Source: Streptomyces sp. NBC_01463 (GTDB lineage Bacteria > Actinomycetota > Actinomycetes > Streptomycetales > Streptomycetaceae). Taken from it: a stretch of DNA of 64,000 bases. The DNA lies in assembly GCA_036227345.1 (NCBI GenBank), contig CP109468.1, positions 6,944,001 to 7,008,000 of the forward strand, read 5' to 3'. Shown piece by piece: positions 25,602-34,407 of the stretch. A program made the position numbers and the translations under genes. Numbering within the stretch: position 1 is the first letter of the stretch; each line of letters starts with the position of its first letter. The notes beneath the pieces were generated by a model. That model worked only from the letters and a program-made list of their open reading frames with translations. It did not search any database and was not told where the DNA came from.

Positions 25602-26824
25602 CGGACCGCTACACCGTCATCTCCGCCGACTGCCACGCCGGAGCCGACCTCCTCGACTACAGGCCGTACCTGGAGTCGAAGCACCACGACGACTTCGACG
25701 CCTGGGCGGCGACCTACGTCAACCCGTACGAGGACCTGGTGGCCGACACCGCCGACCGCAACTGGAACTCGGAGCGCCGCCTCGCCGAACTGGAGGCGGA
25801 CGGCATCGTCGCGGAAGTCGTCTTCCCCAACACCATCCCGCCCTTCTTCCCCTCCGCCTCCCTGATGGCCCCCGCACCCTCCCGGCAGGAGTACGAACAG
25901 CGCTGGGCGGGGCTGCGCGCCCACAACCGCTGGCTCGCCGACTTCTGCGCGGCCGCACCCGGCCGGCGGGCCGGCGTCGCCCAGATCCTCCTCAACGACC
26001 CGGCCGAGGCGGTCCGCGAGGTCCGCCGCGCCAAGGACGCGGGCCTCACCGGCGGCATCCTGCTGCCCGGCACCCCGCCCGGCTCCGGCATCCCGGAGCT
26101 GTACTCCGCGGTGTACGACCCGCTCTGGGCGGTCTGCGCGGAGCTGGACGTCCCCGTCAACCACCACGGCGGCTCGGCCTCCCCGCCGCTCGGCGACGAA
26201 CCGGCGGCCCGTGCCGTCTTCATGGTGGAGACGACCTGGTTCTCGCACCGGGCCCTGTGGCACCTGATCTTCGGCGGCGCGTTCCGCCGCCACCCCGCCC
26301 TGAAACTGGTCCTCACCGAACAGGGCTCCGGCTGGATCCCGGGCATCGTGGAGATGCTCGACTACTACCACGGCCGGCTCGTCGCGGCGGCGACCCGGGC
26401 GGCCACCGCCGAGTCCAAGTTCGGCGCGGGGCTGTCGGCTTCGATGGGCGCCCGCCCCAGCGAGGTCTGGCGCGACAACTGCTTCGTCGGCGCCAGCTTC
26501 ATGCGCCCGCACGAGGTGCCGCTGCGCGACCGGATCGGCCTCGACAAGATCATGTGGGGCAGCGACTACCCGCACGACGAGGGCACCGCCCCCTACTCAC
26601 GCGAGGGCCTGCGGATCGCCTACGCCGGACTGCCGCCCGCCGAGATCGCGGCGATGACCGGCGGGAACGCGGCGCGCGTCTACGGATTCGACCTGGCGGC
26701 CCTGGACCGGATCGCGGCGAAGGTCGGCCCGACGGTCGAGGAGATAGCCGAACCCCTGAAGGAGGTACCGCAGGACGCCACCAGCCCCGCCTTCGCACCG
26801 GGTGGGTCGGTTCGCGTCTGGTGA
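25598..26824 (+). CDS. Amidohydrolase-family metal-dependent hydrolase (second, paralogue)
   Basis: 408 residues starting at the ATG overlapping the preceding stop; the open frame extends far upstream but that part is only a shadow of the first amidohydrolase. Motifs parallel the first: YTVISADCHAGADLL, RAHNRWLADFC, VNHHGGSASPP (metal His pair), WGSDYPHDEGT. It ends the operon with a 25-nt gap to a VIT-family gene carrying its own GGGAGGTGAG ribosome site. Substrate unknown. Being in tandem with a diverged paralogue makes redundancy unlikely. Confidence 0.9.
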   Translation: MTDRYTVISADCHAGADLLDYRPYLESKHHDDFDAWAATYVNPYEDLVADTADRNWNSERRLAELEADGIVAEVVFPNTIPPFFPSASLMAPAPSRQEYEQRWAGLRAHNRWLADFCAAAPGRRAGVAQILLNDPAEAVREVRRAKDAGLTGGILLPGTPPGSGIPELYSAVYDPLWAVCAELDVPVNHHGGSASPPLGDEPAARAVFMVETTWFSHRALWHLIFGGAFRRHPALKLVLTEQGSGWIPGIVEMLDYYHGRLVAAATRAATAESKFGAGLSASMGARPSEVWRDNCFVGASFMRPHEVPLRDRIGLDKIMWGSDYPHDEGTAPYSREGLRIAYAGLPPAEIAAMTGGNAARVYGFDLAALDRIAAKVGPTVEEIAEPLKEVPQDATSPAFAPGGSVRVW

Positions 26825-26849
26825 CGGCGGGAGGTGAGACCATCCCCGG

Positions 26850-27563
26850 ATGACGGATACCCCGGCGCACGACGAACCGCACACCAACGGCCTTGGCGCA
26901 CGGCTGAACTGGCTGCGCGCCGCGGTCCTCGGGGCCAACGACGGTGTGGTCTCCACCGCGGGCCTCGTCGTCGGCGTCGCCGGGGCCACCGGGGCCCGCA
27001 GCGCCCTGCTCACGGCGGGCCTGGCCGGGCTGCTGGCCGGGTCCATGTCGATGGCCGCGGGCGAGTACGTGTCGGTCTCCACCCAGCGCGATTCGGAGAA
27101 GGCCGCCCTGGCGACGGAGAAGCGCGAGCTCCAGGAGGCCCCGGCGGCGGAACTCGCGGAACTCACCGGACTGCTGGAGGGCAAGGGCCTGAGCCGCGAG
27201 GTGGCCCGCGAGGCCGCCGTCCAGCTCACCGAGCGCGACGCGCTGCGCGCGCACGCGGAGGTCGAGCTGGGCATCGACCCGGACGACCTGACGAACCCCT
27301 GGCACGCGGCGGGCGCCAGCTTCCTGGCGTTCACGGTGGGCGCACTGCTGCCGCTGCTGGCGATCGTGCTGCCGCCCTCGTCGGCGCGGCTCCCGGTGAC
27401 CGTGCTGTCGGTCCTCGCGGCGCTGGCCCTGACGGGCTGGTGGAGCGCCCGGCTGGGCGACGCGAAGGCGGGCCCGGCGGTGCTGCGGAACATGGGCGGG
27501 GGAGCGGTGGCGATGGCGGTGACGTACGGGGCGGGGGCGTTGCTGGGGGCGGCGGGGGTGTGA
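26850..27563 (+). CDS. VIT1/CCC1-family (iron/manganese transporter-like) membrane protein
   Basis: 237 residues, five predicted transmembrane helices. N-terminal signature RAAVLGANDGVVSTAGLVVGVAGA and SMAAGEYVSVSTQRDSEKA are characteristic; the latter region contains the GEY-type metal site. The cytosolic middle part (ERELQEAPAAELAELTGLLEGKGLS) resembles the metal-binding domain of plant and yeast members. Family members move Fe2+ or Mn2+ out of the cytosol. The 25-nt spacing could allow co-transcription with the amidohydrolase operon, but the function is unrelated. Confidence 0.92.
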   Translation: MTDTPAHDEPHTNGLGARLNWLRAAVLGANDGVVSTAGLVVGVAGATGARSALLTAGLAGLLAGSMSMAAGEYVSVSTQRDSEKAALATEKRELQEAPAAELAELTGLLEGKGLSREVAREAAVQLTERDALRAHAEVELGIDPDDLTNPWHAAGASFLAFTVGALLPLLAIVLPPSSARLPVTVLSVLAALALTGWWSARLGDAKAGPAVLRNMGGGAVAMAVTYGAGALLGAAGV

Positions 27564-27598
27564 GGGGTGCCGGGCGGGCGGTTGGGCGGCTGAGGCAT

Positions 27599-27615
27599 TG
27601 GCAGAAAGTGCCAAA
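27599..27615. promoter_or_regulatory. Inverted repeat TTGGCA-N5-TGCCAA upstream of the sterol desaturase-like gene
   Basis: Perfect 6-bp arms around GAAAG, about 80 nt upstream of the start. A second perfect palindrome, TTGTT-GGT-AACAA, sits at 27643-27655 between it and the gene. Both are in a stretch noticeably less GC-rich than the coding flanks, which suggests operators or promoter elements. The cognate regulator is unknown. Confidence 0.5.
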
Positions 27616-27694
27616 GGCTGCTGACAACGCGTCTCGCATACTTGTTGGTAACAACGTCTAGTCCCCGGTCGCCCCGCCGCTCTACGGTGCAGGC

Positions 27695-28582
27695 ATGCCG
27701 ACGAACCTGCCCGATGTAGTGCTCTGGTCCATACCGGCCTTCGTCCTGCTCACCGTCCTGGAAATGGCGCTCCACCACTTCCACCCCGACGAGGACGCCG
27801 CCGGTTACGAGGCGAAGGACGCCGCCACCAGCATCACCATGGGGCTGGGCAGTCTCGCCTTCGACCTGCTGTGGAAAGTGCCCATCGTCGCCGTCTACAC
27901 CGCGGTGTACGAGCTGACCCCGCTCCGCGTGCCCGTCCTGTGGTGGACCGTGCCGCTGATGCTGCTGGCGCAGGACTTCTTCTACTACTGGTCCCACCGC
28001 GGCCACCACGTCATCCGGATCCTCTGGGCCTGCCACGTGGTGCACCACTCCAGCCGGAAGTTCAACCTCTCCACCGCGCTGCGCCAGCCCTGGACCTCGC
28101 TGACCGTCTGGCCGTTCTACCTCCCGCTCATCGCCCTCGGCGTCCACCCGGCGGCGCTCGCCTTCTGCTCGTCGGCCAATCTCGTCTACCAGTTCTGGGT
28201 GCACACCGAGCGCATCGACAAGCTCCCCCGGCCGTTCGAGTACGTACTGAACACGCCCTCCCACCACCGGGTGCACCACGCCTCCCAGGGCGGCTACCTC
28301 GACCGGAACTTCGGCGGCATCCTGATCGTGTGGGACCGGTGGTTCGGGTCCTTCACCGTGGAGACGGAGCGGCCGGTGTTCGGGCTCACCAAGAACATCG
28401 GCACGTTCAACCCGCTGCGGGTCGCCACCCACGAGTACGCCGCCATCGCCCGTGACGTGCGCGCGGCGGGCAGCTGGGGCGAGCGGGCCGGGCGGGTGTT
28501 CCGGGGGCCCGGCTGGCAGCCCGCAGGGGCCGCCGTGCGCCCCGAGGCGGCCACCGCCGTCGCCGCGGAACGCACCGGATGA
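27695..28582 (+). CDS. Sterol desaturase/fatty acid hydroxylase superfamily protein
   Basis: 295 residues; integral membrane di-iron enzyme family. The histidine clusters are all visible: HRGHH (YYWSHRGHHVIR), HVVHH (WACHVVHHSS), and HHRVHH (NTPSHHRVHHAS), matching the HX2-3HH pattern, together with WVHTERI. Four to five transmembrane helices. Bacterial members hydroxylate or desaturate lipids, hopanoid precursors or carotenoids; the actual substrate is not known. Overlaps the lysoplasmalogenase gene by ATGA, so a lipid-related pair is likely. Confidence 0.92.
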   Translation: MPTNLPDVVLWSIPAFVLLTVLEMALHHFHPDEDAAGYEAKDAATSITMGLGSLAFDLLWKVPIVAVYTAVYELTPLRVPVLWWTVPLMLLAQDFFYYWSHRGHHVIRILWACHVVHHSSRKFNLSTALRQPWTSLTVWPFYLPLIALGVHPAALAFCSSANLVYQFWVHTERIDKLPRPFEYVLNTPSHHRVHHASQGGYLDRNFGGILIVWDRWFGSFTVETERPVFGLTKNIGTFNPLRVATHEYAAIARDVRAAGSWGERAGRVFRGPGWQPAGAAVRPEAATAVAAERTG

Positions 28583-29280
28583 GCGCCGGCCCGCTCGCCG
28601 GCCGGCCCATGGACCGGCGGGAGCGTTTCGTACGACCCCTGCTCATCGCCTTCCTCGTCGCCTGCGCCGTCGACCTCGGCGGGGTGCTCACCGACAGCGG
28701 GATCGCGCACCTGGTCGCCAAACCGCTGCTGATGCCGCTGCTCGCCGCGTACGCCGCCGCCCGGCGCGGGCCCCGGCTGCTGATCGCGGCGCTGCTCTGC
28801 GGATGGGTGGGAGACGTCTTCCTGCTGGCCGACTCCGACACCGCGTTCCTCATCGGGATGGGCGGCTTCGCCGCGGGGCACCTGTGCTACCTGCGGCTCT
28901 TCGGCCGGGCGCGCGGCGCCCTGCTGCCCGGAATCCTGTACACGGCCGTGCTGGCCGTCTTCCTCGTCCTGCTCTGGGGCTCGCTGCCGGCCGGACTGCG
29001 GATCCCGCTGGCGGGCTACAGCCTGCTGCTCACCGCCATGGCCTACCGGTCCGGGGTGCTCGGCCGGTACGCGGCCGCCGGGGGCGCGCTCTTCCTGCTC
29101 TCCGACGCGCTGATCGCCACCGGAATCGCCGACTGGCCGCAGCTGCCCGCCCCCGACTTCTGGGTCATGCTCACCTACGTCGCGGCGCAGTTCCTGCTGA
29201 CCCTGGGCGCCCTCGCCCCGGGGGCGAAAGGGGCTGGTGGGGTGATTGGGGCGTACCGTGAGCGGAGTATCAGTATCTGA
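28579..29280 (+). CDS. Lysoplasmalogenase (YhhN/TMEM86 family)
   Basis: 233 residues, about seven to eight transmembrane helices. YhhN features: HLVAKPLLMPLLAAYA, LLCGWVGDVFLLADSDTAFLIGMGGFAAGHLCYLRLF and SDALIATGIADWPQ with conserved Asp residues. Members hydrolyse the vinyl-ether bond of lysoplasmalogens. Ordinary streptomycete membranes are not known to me for plasmalogens, so the real lipid substrate is open. Translationally coupled to the desaturase gene upstream (ATGA). Confidence 0.9.
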   Translation: MSAGPLAGRPMDRRERFVRPLLIAFLVACAVDLGGVLTDSGIAHLVAKPLLMPLLAAYAAARRGPRLLIAALLCGWVGDVFLLADSDTAFLIGMGGFAAGHLCYLRLFGRARGALLPGILYTAVLAVFLVLLWGSLPAGLRIPLAGYSLLLTAMAYRSGVLGRYAAAGGALFLLSDALIATGIADWPQLPAPDFWVMLTYVAAQFLLTLGALAPGAKGAGGVIGAYRERSISI

Positions 29281-29301
29281 GATCAGCAAGGACCCCCACG
29301 C

Positions 29302-30345
29302 ATGCGCGCCACCGTCATCCACGCCCCCCACGACATCCGCGTGCAGGAGGTCCCGGACCCGGTGATCCAGCGGCCCACCGATGTGGTGCTGCGGGTCCTG
29401 CGGGCCTGTATCTGCGGCAGCGACCTGTGGGCCTACCGCGGCGAGTCCGCCCGGCAGCCCGGCCAGCGCATCGGCCACGAGTTCCTGGGCATCGTCGAGG
29501 AGGCGGGCTCCGAGGTCAACGGCTTCGCGGCCGGGGACCTCGTCGTCGCGCCCTTCGTCTGGTCCGACGGCAGCTGCGCCTACTGCGCCGAGGGGCTCAC
29601 CACCTCCTGCCCGCAGGGCGGCTTCTGGGGCTCGGTCGGCTCCGACGGCGGGCAGGGCGAGGCCGTACGCGTCCCGTTCGCCGACGGCACCCTGGTCAAG
29701 CTCCCCGCCGCCGCGGCCTCCGACGACCACCTGCTCACGGCGCTCCTCGCCCTCTCCGACGTCCTCGGCACCGGCCACCACGCCGCCGTCGGCGCCGGAG
29801 TGAAGGCCGGCTCCACGGTCGCCGTCGTCGGTGACGGGGCCGTCGGCCTGTGCGGGGTCATGGCCGCCAAGCGGCTCGGCGCCGAGCGCATCATCGCGCT
29901 GGGCCGTCACACGGCGCGTACGGACATCGCCCGTACCTTCGGCGCCACCGACGTCGTCGCCGAGCGCGGTGACGCGGCCGTCGCCGCCGTACGGGAACTG
30001 CTCGGCGGCGAGGGCGCCCACGCGGTGATCGAGGCCGTCGGCACCGAGCAGTCCATGCGCACCGCCGTGGAGATCACCCGCGACGGCGGCTCGATCGGCT
30101 ACGTCGGCGTCCCGCACGGCAGCGGCACCGGACTGGACCTCGGCGTCATGTTCGACCGGAACATCGCCCTGCGCGGCGGTGTGGCCCCCGTCCGCACGTA
30201 CATCCCCGAGCTGCTCCCCGACATCCTGTCCGGCACCCTCGACCCGTCGCCCGTCTTCGATCTGGCCGTCGGCCTCGACGACGTGCCGGCCGGCTACAAG
30301 GCGATGGACGAGCGCACGGCGCTGAAGGTCCTCATCACGCCGTGA
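29302..30345 (+). CDS. Zinc-dependent alcohol dehydrogenase family protein
   Basis: 347 residues, medium-chain dehydrogenase. Catalytic zinc ligands: Cys in CICGSDLW, His-Glu in IGHEFLGIVEEAG. The structural zinc region has only two obvious cysteines (GSCAYCAEGLTTSC) and may be partial. Rossmann motif VAVVGDGAVGLCGVMAAKRLGA. The relatives often reduce or oxidise small aldehydes and polyols; the substrate is not deducible. AAGGA ribosome site 10 nt upstream of ATG; ends at a perfect 16-bp terminator shared with the convergent subtilase. Confidence 0.92.
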   Translation: MRATVIHAPHDIRVQEVPDPVIQRPTDVVLRVLRACICGSDLWAYRGESARQPGQRIGHEFLGIVEEAGSEVNGFAAGDLVVAPFVWSDGSCAYCAEGLTTSCPQGGFWGSVGSDGGQGEAVRVPFADGTLVKLPAAAASDDHLLTALLALSDVLGTGHHAAVGAGVKAGSTVAVVGDGAVGLCGVMAAKRLGAERIIALGRHTARTDIARTFGATDVVAERGDAAVAAVRELLGGEGAHAVIEAVGTEQSMRTAVEITRDGGSIGYVGVPHGSGTGLDLGVMFDRNIALRGGVAPVRTYIPELLPDILSGTLDPSPVFDLAVGLDDVPAGYKAMDERTALKVLITP

Positions 30346-30353
30346 GCTCCGAC

Positions 30354-30389
30354 CGGTCCGGGGCCGGCCCGCAGGCCGGCCCCGGACCG
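30354..30389. terminator. Bidirectional terminator between dehydrogenase and subtilase
   Basis: Perfect 16-bp stem (CGGTCCGGGGCCGGCC and its complement) with a CGCA loop between two convergent genes. Confidence 0.88.
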
Positions 30390-30393
30390 TCCG

Positions 30394-31929
30394 TCACCAG
30401 CGCACCGCGTCCAGCGCGTCCACCACTCCGGCCCCGTAGAAGCCGTTGCGGTTCTTGCCGCCCTCGCAGACCGCGTCGATCTTGCCGTCGCCGTCGATGT
30501 CGTACGGCTCACCGCACGCCTTCGCATCGGCCTCCAGCGTCAGCAGGGCCTTGACCGCGGCGGCCGAGGCATACGGGTGCCTCGACTTGATCAGGGCCAC
30601 GACGCCCGCGACATGCGGGGAGGCCATCGACGTACCGGCCTTGTATCCGTATGCGCCGCCCGGCAGCGTGGACAGGATCAGACCGCTCGTCGCGGGCGGC
30701 TCGGGCGTCTGGTAGACCGTCGAGTCGCCGCCCGGCGCGGCCACGTCGATGACGCCGTCGCCGTAGTTCGAGTACGAGGCCTTCAGCCCCTTCGCGCCCG
30801 TCGCCGAGACCGTCACGACCCCCGGCAGCATCGTCGGGATGTCGAGGCACACCTTCGGGTCGATGGTCCGGGTGACCGGCACGGTGTCGTTCGGGCTGCC
30901 CGTGTCCTCGATCGTGTCGCCCGCCAGGTCCTCCGCCGAGTTGCCCGCGGCGGCGACGTTGACCGTGCCCTTGCTCTCCGCGTACCGGGTGGCCCGGGCG
31001 ACCGCCTCGACCAGCGCGCCCTGGTCCGGGTCGTTCTTGCAGTTGTACATCCAGGGATCGGTGTAATAGCTGTTGTTCGTCACATCGGCGCCGTGGTCCG
31101 CCGCCCACATGAAGCCGCAGACGACGGCCTCGGTGTAGAAGAAGCCGTCCGGGTTGCCCACCTTGATGCCGGAGACCTTCACGCCCGGCGCGACACCCGT
31201 CACCCCGATGCCGTTCTTCGCGGCCGCGATGGTGCCCGCGACATGCGTACCGTGATCGCTCTCACCGGTCTTCGGACGCCACGAGCCGTCCGTGGTGTCC
31301 GGTGCGCCGGAGACACAGTTCGCCGAGCCGCGGCGGTCGAAGTTCGGGGCGAGGTCCGGGTGCGTGTCGTCGACACCCGTGTCGATGACCGCGACCGTGA
31401 CCTTCGAGCTGCCCAGCGACTTCTCGTGCGCCTTGTCCGCCTTGATGGCGGGCAGGTCCCACTGCAACGGCTCCAGCGGGTCCTGGCCCGCCGTCGCCCG
31501 TGCCGCCGCGGTCCGCTCCTGCTGGGCCGTCAGCGGCTGGTCGACCCCGATGTCCTTGGTGGCCTGCGGGACGATCGGGTTGGTGCGGGTGGCGCCCGCC
31601 GAATCGACGCCCCTGACCCGGCGGACCGTCTGCGCGAACTGCGGGTTCTGCGAGTGGGCGACGATGACTCCGATCCGGTCGTAGGAGATCACCACCGTGC
31701 CGCCGGCCCGCTCGACCGCCTTGCGCACCTGCTTGACGGTGCCGTGACCGCCCCGGGTGTTGATCACGTACGAGAGCTTCGGACCGTCCGTCGGAACCGC
31801 CGCCGAGGGCGCGGCGTCCACCGGAGCGGCGGAGGCCGCACCCGTCGGCAGGAAGCCGAGCGATGCGGTGAGGGCCAATCCGACGGGGAGCGTCAATGCG
31901 CGCGTCCGTCTGGATCCCAGATGAGCCAT
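30394..31929 (-). CDS. Secreted S8-family serine peptidase (subtilisin-like)
   Basis: 511 residues. Signal peptide about 1-35 (RRTRALTLPVGLALTASLGFLPTGAASAA), then an inhibitor-type propeptide of about 100 residues. Catalytic domain: Asp in VAVIDTGVDDTHPDL, His in SDHGTHVAGTIAA, oxyanion Asn in NVAAAGNSAED, Ser in GTSMASPHVAGVVALI. The late segment YDIDGDGKIDAVCEGG is a calcium-binding dockerin-like DxDxDG loop, and the Cys pairs nearby may form disulfides. An extracellular protease for nutrient supply or signalling is typical of the genus. The gene is convergent with the zinc dehydrogenase. Confidence 0.95.
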   Translation of the reverse strand: MAHLGSRRTRALTLPVGLALTASLGFLPTGAASAAPVDAAPSAAVPTDGPKLSYVINTRGGHGTVKQVRKAVERAGGTVVISYDRIGVIVAHSQNPQFAQTVRRVRGVDSAGATRTNPIVPQATKDIGVDQPLTAQQERTAAARATAGQDPLEPLQWDLPAIKADKAHEKSLGSSKVTVAVIDTGVDDTHPDLAPNFDRRGSANCVSGAPDTTDGSWRPKTGESDHGTHVAGTIAAAKNGIGVTGVAPGVKVSGIKVGNPDGFFYTEAVVCGFMWAADHGADVTNNSYYTDPWMYNCKNDPDQGALVEAVARATRYAESKGTVNVAAAGNSAEDLAGDTIEDTGSPNDTVPVTRTIDPKVCLDIPTMLPGVVTVSATGAKGLKASYSNYGDGVIDVAAPGGDSTVYQTPEPPATSGLILSTLPGGAYGYKAGTSMASPHVAGVVALIKSRHPYASAAAVKALLTLEADAKACGEPYDIDGDGKIDAVCEGGKNRNGFYGAGVVDALDAVRW

Positions 31930-32219
31930 GGGGTCTCCACTTCATCCGTGTCAGCCGACCGGACACGGGCTGTGTCCAGTCGCGTACATGACGAGTGAAG
32001 CTATCGCTGATCATCCCGGCTCATCAATGCGTTCGGGAGAACCCGTTGCCACCCGAGCCCCCGAAGGGGTGAGCCGGAGAAGACGGAAACCGCGGTGAAC
32101 CGCTTCGCCGCGCGCCGCGTGCCGTTGTCAGGGGAGGCGCACCATCACCCCCCGATATCGAGGTCCCAGTGAAATCCACCGTCCCCACCACCACCGCACC
32201 CGCGTCGCGAGGAGATTCC

Positions 32220-32585
32220 GTGGCTACCGATGCACCGCCGCCCGAGGGCAGTTCGGAGACCGGCCCCGCCCAGCCCACCACCGAGGCGTTCGTCGCGGAG
32301 CAGGAGAGCGCGGAATTCGGTGAACTACGCCGCTCGTACCGCTCGTTCGCCTTCCCGCTGACCATCGCCTTCGTCCTCTGGTACCTGCTGTACGTGCTGC
32401 TCTCGAACTACGCCGGCGGCTTCATGGGCACCAAGGTGTACAGCAACTTCAACGTGGCCTTCGTCTTCGGCCTCGCCCAGTTCCTCACCACCTTCCTCAT
32501 CGCCTGGTTCTACTCGCGGCACGCCAACGCGAAGCTCGACCCGAAGGCCGAGGCCATCAAGTCCCGTATGGAGGCCGACGTATGA
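32220..32585 (+). CDS. DUF485 membrane protein of the acetate symporter pair
   Basis: 121 residues from the GTG at 32220, chosen because GAGGAG lies 5 nt upstream; a longer form from the GTG at 32169 is possible but lacks a ribosome site. Ala/Pro/Glu-rich N-terminus, then FGELRRSYRSFAFPLTIAFVLWYLLYVLLSNYAGGFMGTKV and NVAFVFGLAQFLTTFLIAWFYSRHAN, two transmembrane helices typical of DUF485 (YjcH type). These proteins always neighbour ActP-type transporters. Overlaps actP by ATGA. Confidence 0.92.
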   Translation: MATDAPPPEGSSETGPAQPTTEAFVAEQESAEFGELRRSYRSFAFPLTIAFVLWYLLYVLLSNYAGGFMGTKVYSNFNVAFVFGLAQFLTTFLIAWFYSRHANAKLDPKAEAIKSRMEADV

Positions 32586-34222
32586 GCGCCGCGTACCACT
32601 CCCAGACCGTCGTGACGCTCGCCGCCTCGTCCACCACCGAGCACCGGCCGCTGATCATCTCGCTCTTCGCCGTCTTCGTCGCCGCGACCCTCGGCATCAC
32701 CGTCTGGGCCGGCCGGCAGACGAAGAACGCCTCCGACTTCTACGCCGGCGGCCGCCAGTTCACCGCTTTCCAGAACGGACTCGCGGTCTCCGGCGACTAC
32801 ATGTCCGCCGCGTCGTTCCTCGGTATCGCCGGAGCCATCGCGCTGTTCGGCTACGACGGCTTCCTGTACTCGATCGGCTTCCTCGTCGCCTGGCTGGTGG
32901 CGCTGCTCCTCGTCGCCGAACCACTGCGCAACTCGGGCCGCTACACCATGGGCGACGTCCTCGCCTACCGGATGCGCCAGCGCCCGGTGCGTACGGCCGC
33001 GGGTGTTTCCACCATCATCGTGTCCATCTTCTACCTGCTGGCACAGATGGCAGGAGCGGGAGTTCTGGTCTCGCTGCTCCTCGGCATCACCAGCGACGCG
33101 GGAAAGATCCTCATCGTTGCGCTGGTCGGCGTACTGATGATCGTGTACGTCACCATCGGCGGCATGAAGGGCACCACCTGGGTGCAGATGGTCAAGGCCG
33201 TGCTGCTCATCGCGGGCGCCATCCTGATGACGTTCATGGTGCTGTGGAAGTTCGACTTCAACGTCTCCGACCTGCTGGGCACCGCGGCGGAGAAGAGCGG
33301 CCACGGCGCGTCCTTCCTTGAGCCCGGGCTCAAGTACGGCGCCACCGGCACCTCGAAGCTGGACTTCCTCTCCCTCGGCATCGCCCTGGTGCTGGGCACC
33401 GCCGGACTGCCGCACATCCTGATCCGCTTCTACACGGTGCCGACCGCCAAGGCCGCCCGTAAGTCGGTCAACTGGGCCATCGGCATCATCGGCGCCTTCT
33501 ACCTGATGACCATCGCCCTCGGATTCGGCGCCGCGGCCCTCATCGGCCCGAAGGAGATCATCGCGAAGAACCCGGCGGGCAACGCGGCGGCCCCGCAGCT
33601 CGCCGAGTACCTCGGCGGGGTCGGCACCACCGGCGGCGCGATCATGCTCGCCGTCATCTCCGCCGTCGCCTTCGCCACCATCCTCGCCGTCGTCGCCGGC
33701 CTCACCCTCGCCTCCTCGTCGTCCTTCGCGCACGACATCTACGCCAACGTCATCCGCAAGGGGAAGGCGAGCGAGAAGGAGGAGATGCGGGCCGCGCGCT
33801 GGGCCACCGTGTTCATCGGCGCGGCCGCGATCCTGCTCGGCGCGTTCGCCCGCGACATGAACGTCGCCGGCCTGGTGGCACTGGCCTTCGCCGTCGCCGC
33901 CTCGGCCAACCTGCCCACGCTCCTCTACAGCCTCTTCTGGAAGCGCTTCACCACCCAGGGCGCGCTGTGGTCGATCTACGGCGGCCTCGCCAGCTCGGTC
34001 ATCCTCGTGCTGTTCTCGCCGGTCGTCTCCGGCAACGCGAAGACCTCGATGTTCAAGGGCGTCGACTTCGCCTGGTTCCCGCTGGAGAACCCCGGCCTGA
34101 TCTCCATCCCGCTGGGCTTCCTGCTCGGCTGGATCGGCTCCCTCCTGTCGAAGGAGGAACCGGACAAGGGCAAGTACGCCGAGCTGGAGGTCAAGTCCCT
34201 CACCGGCATCGGAGCCCACTGA
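32582..34222 (+). CDS. actP: Cation/acetate symporter ActP (solute:sodium symporter family)
   Basis: 546 residues with about 13 transmembrane helices. SSS-family motifs: TKNASDFYAGGRQFTAFQNGLAVSGDYMSAASFLGIAGAIAL at the N-terminus (sodium-site region), GTAGLPHILIRFYTVPTAKAARKSV and FATILAVVAGLTLASSSSFAHDIYANV later. The order DUF485-actP is the usual arrangement for acetate uptake, though some family members carry other short monocarboxylates. ATGA overlap with the DUF485 gene. Ends before a strong hairpin. Confidence 0.92.
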   Translation: MSAAYHSQTVVTLAASSTTEHRPLIISLFAVFVAATLGITVWAGRQTKNASDFYAGGRQFTAFQNGLAVSGDYMSAASFLGIAGAIALFGYDGFLYSIGFLVAWLVALLLVAEPLRNSGRYTMGDVLAYRMRQRPVRTAAGVSTIIVSIFYLLAQMAGAGVLVSLLLGITSDAGKILIVALVGVLMIVYVTIGGMKGTTWVQMVKAVLLIAGAILMTFMVLWKFDFNVSDLLGTAAEKSGHGASFLEPGLKYGATGTSKLDFLSLGIALVLGTAGLPHILIRFYTVPTAKAARKSVNWAIGIIGAFYLMTIALGFGAAALIGPKEIIAKNPAGNAAAPQLAEYLGGVGTTGGAIMLAVISAVAFATILAVVAGLTLASSSSFAHDIYANVIRKGKASEKEEMRAARWATVFIGAAAILLGAFARDMNVAGLVALAFAVAASANLPTLLYSLFWKRFTTQGALWSIYGGLASSVILVLFSPVVSGNAKTSMFKGVDFAWFPLENPGLISIPLGFLLGWIGSLLSKEEPDKGKYAELEVKSLTGIGAH

Positions 34223-34268
34223 GAGCAGGAATTCACACAGGAGAGCGGTCCCCGCGACACTCTTTCCC

Positions 34269-34304
34269 CGCGGCCGCGTCGTAGAGTCCTACGACGCGGC
34301 CGCG
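34269..34304 (+). terminator. Terminator downstream of actP
   Basis: Perfect 16-bp stem (left arm CGCGGCCGCGTCGTAG) with an AGTC loop, 46 nt past the actP stop. Confidence 0.85.
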
Positions 34305-34407
34305 CCGCTCCTCGTGCCAAACGGGCCCCTCCGTTGTCACTGGTCTCGCGTAGTCTCGAAAGAGTCAGATACCGCAACCGGGAAGTCACCGGGGGAGGGG
34401 GCCCACC

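Noticed and set aside
34305..34407. Moco-type RNA element before moaA
   Set aside because: No recognisable conserved structure; the stretch seems to hold only an ordinary promoter.
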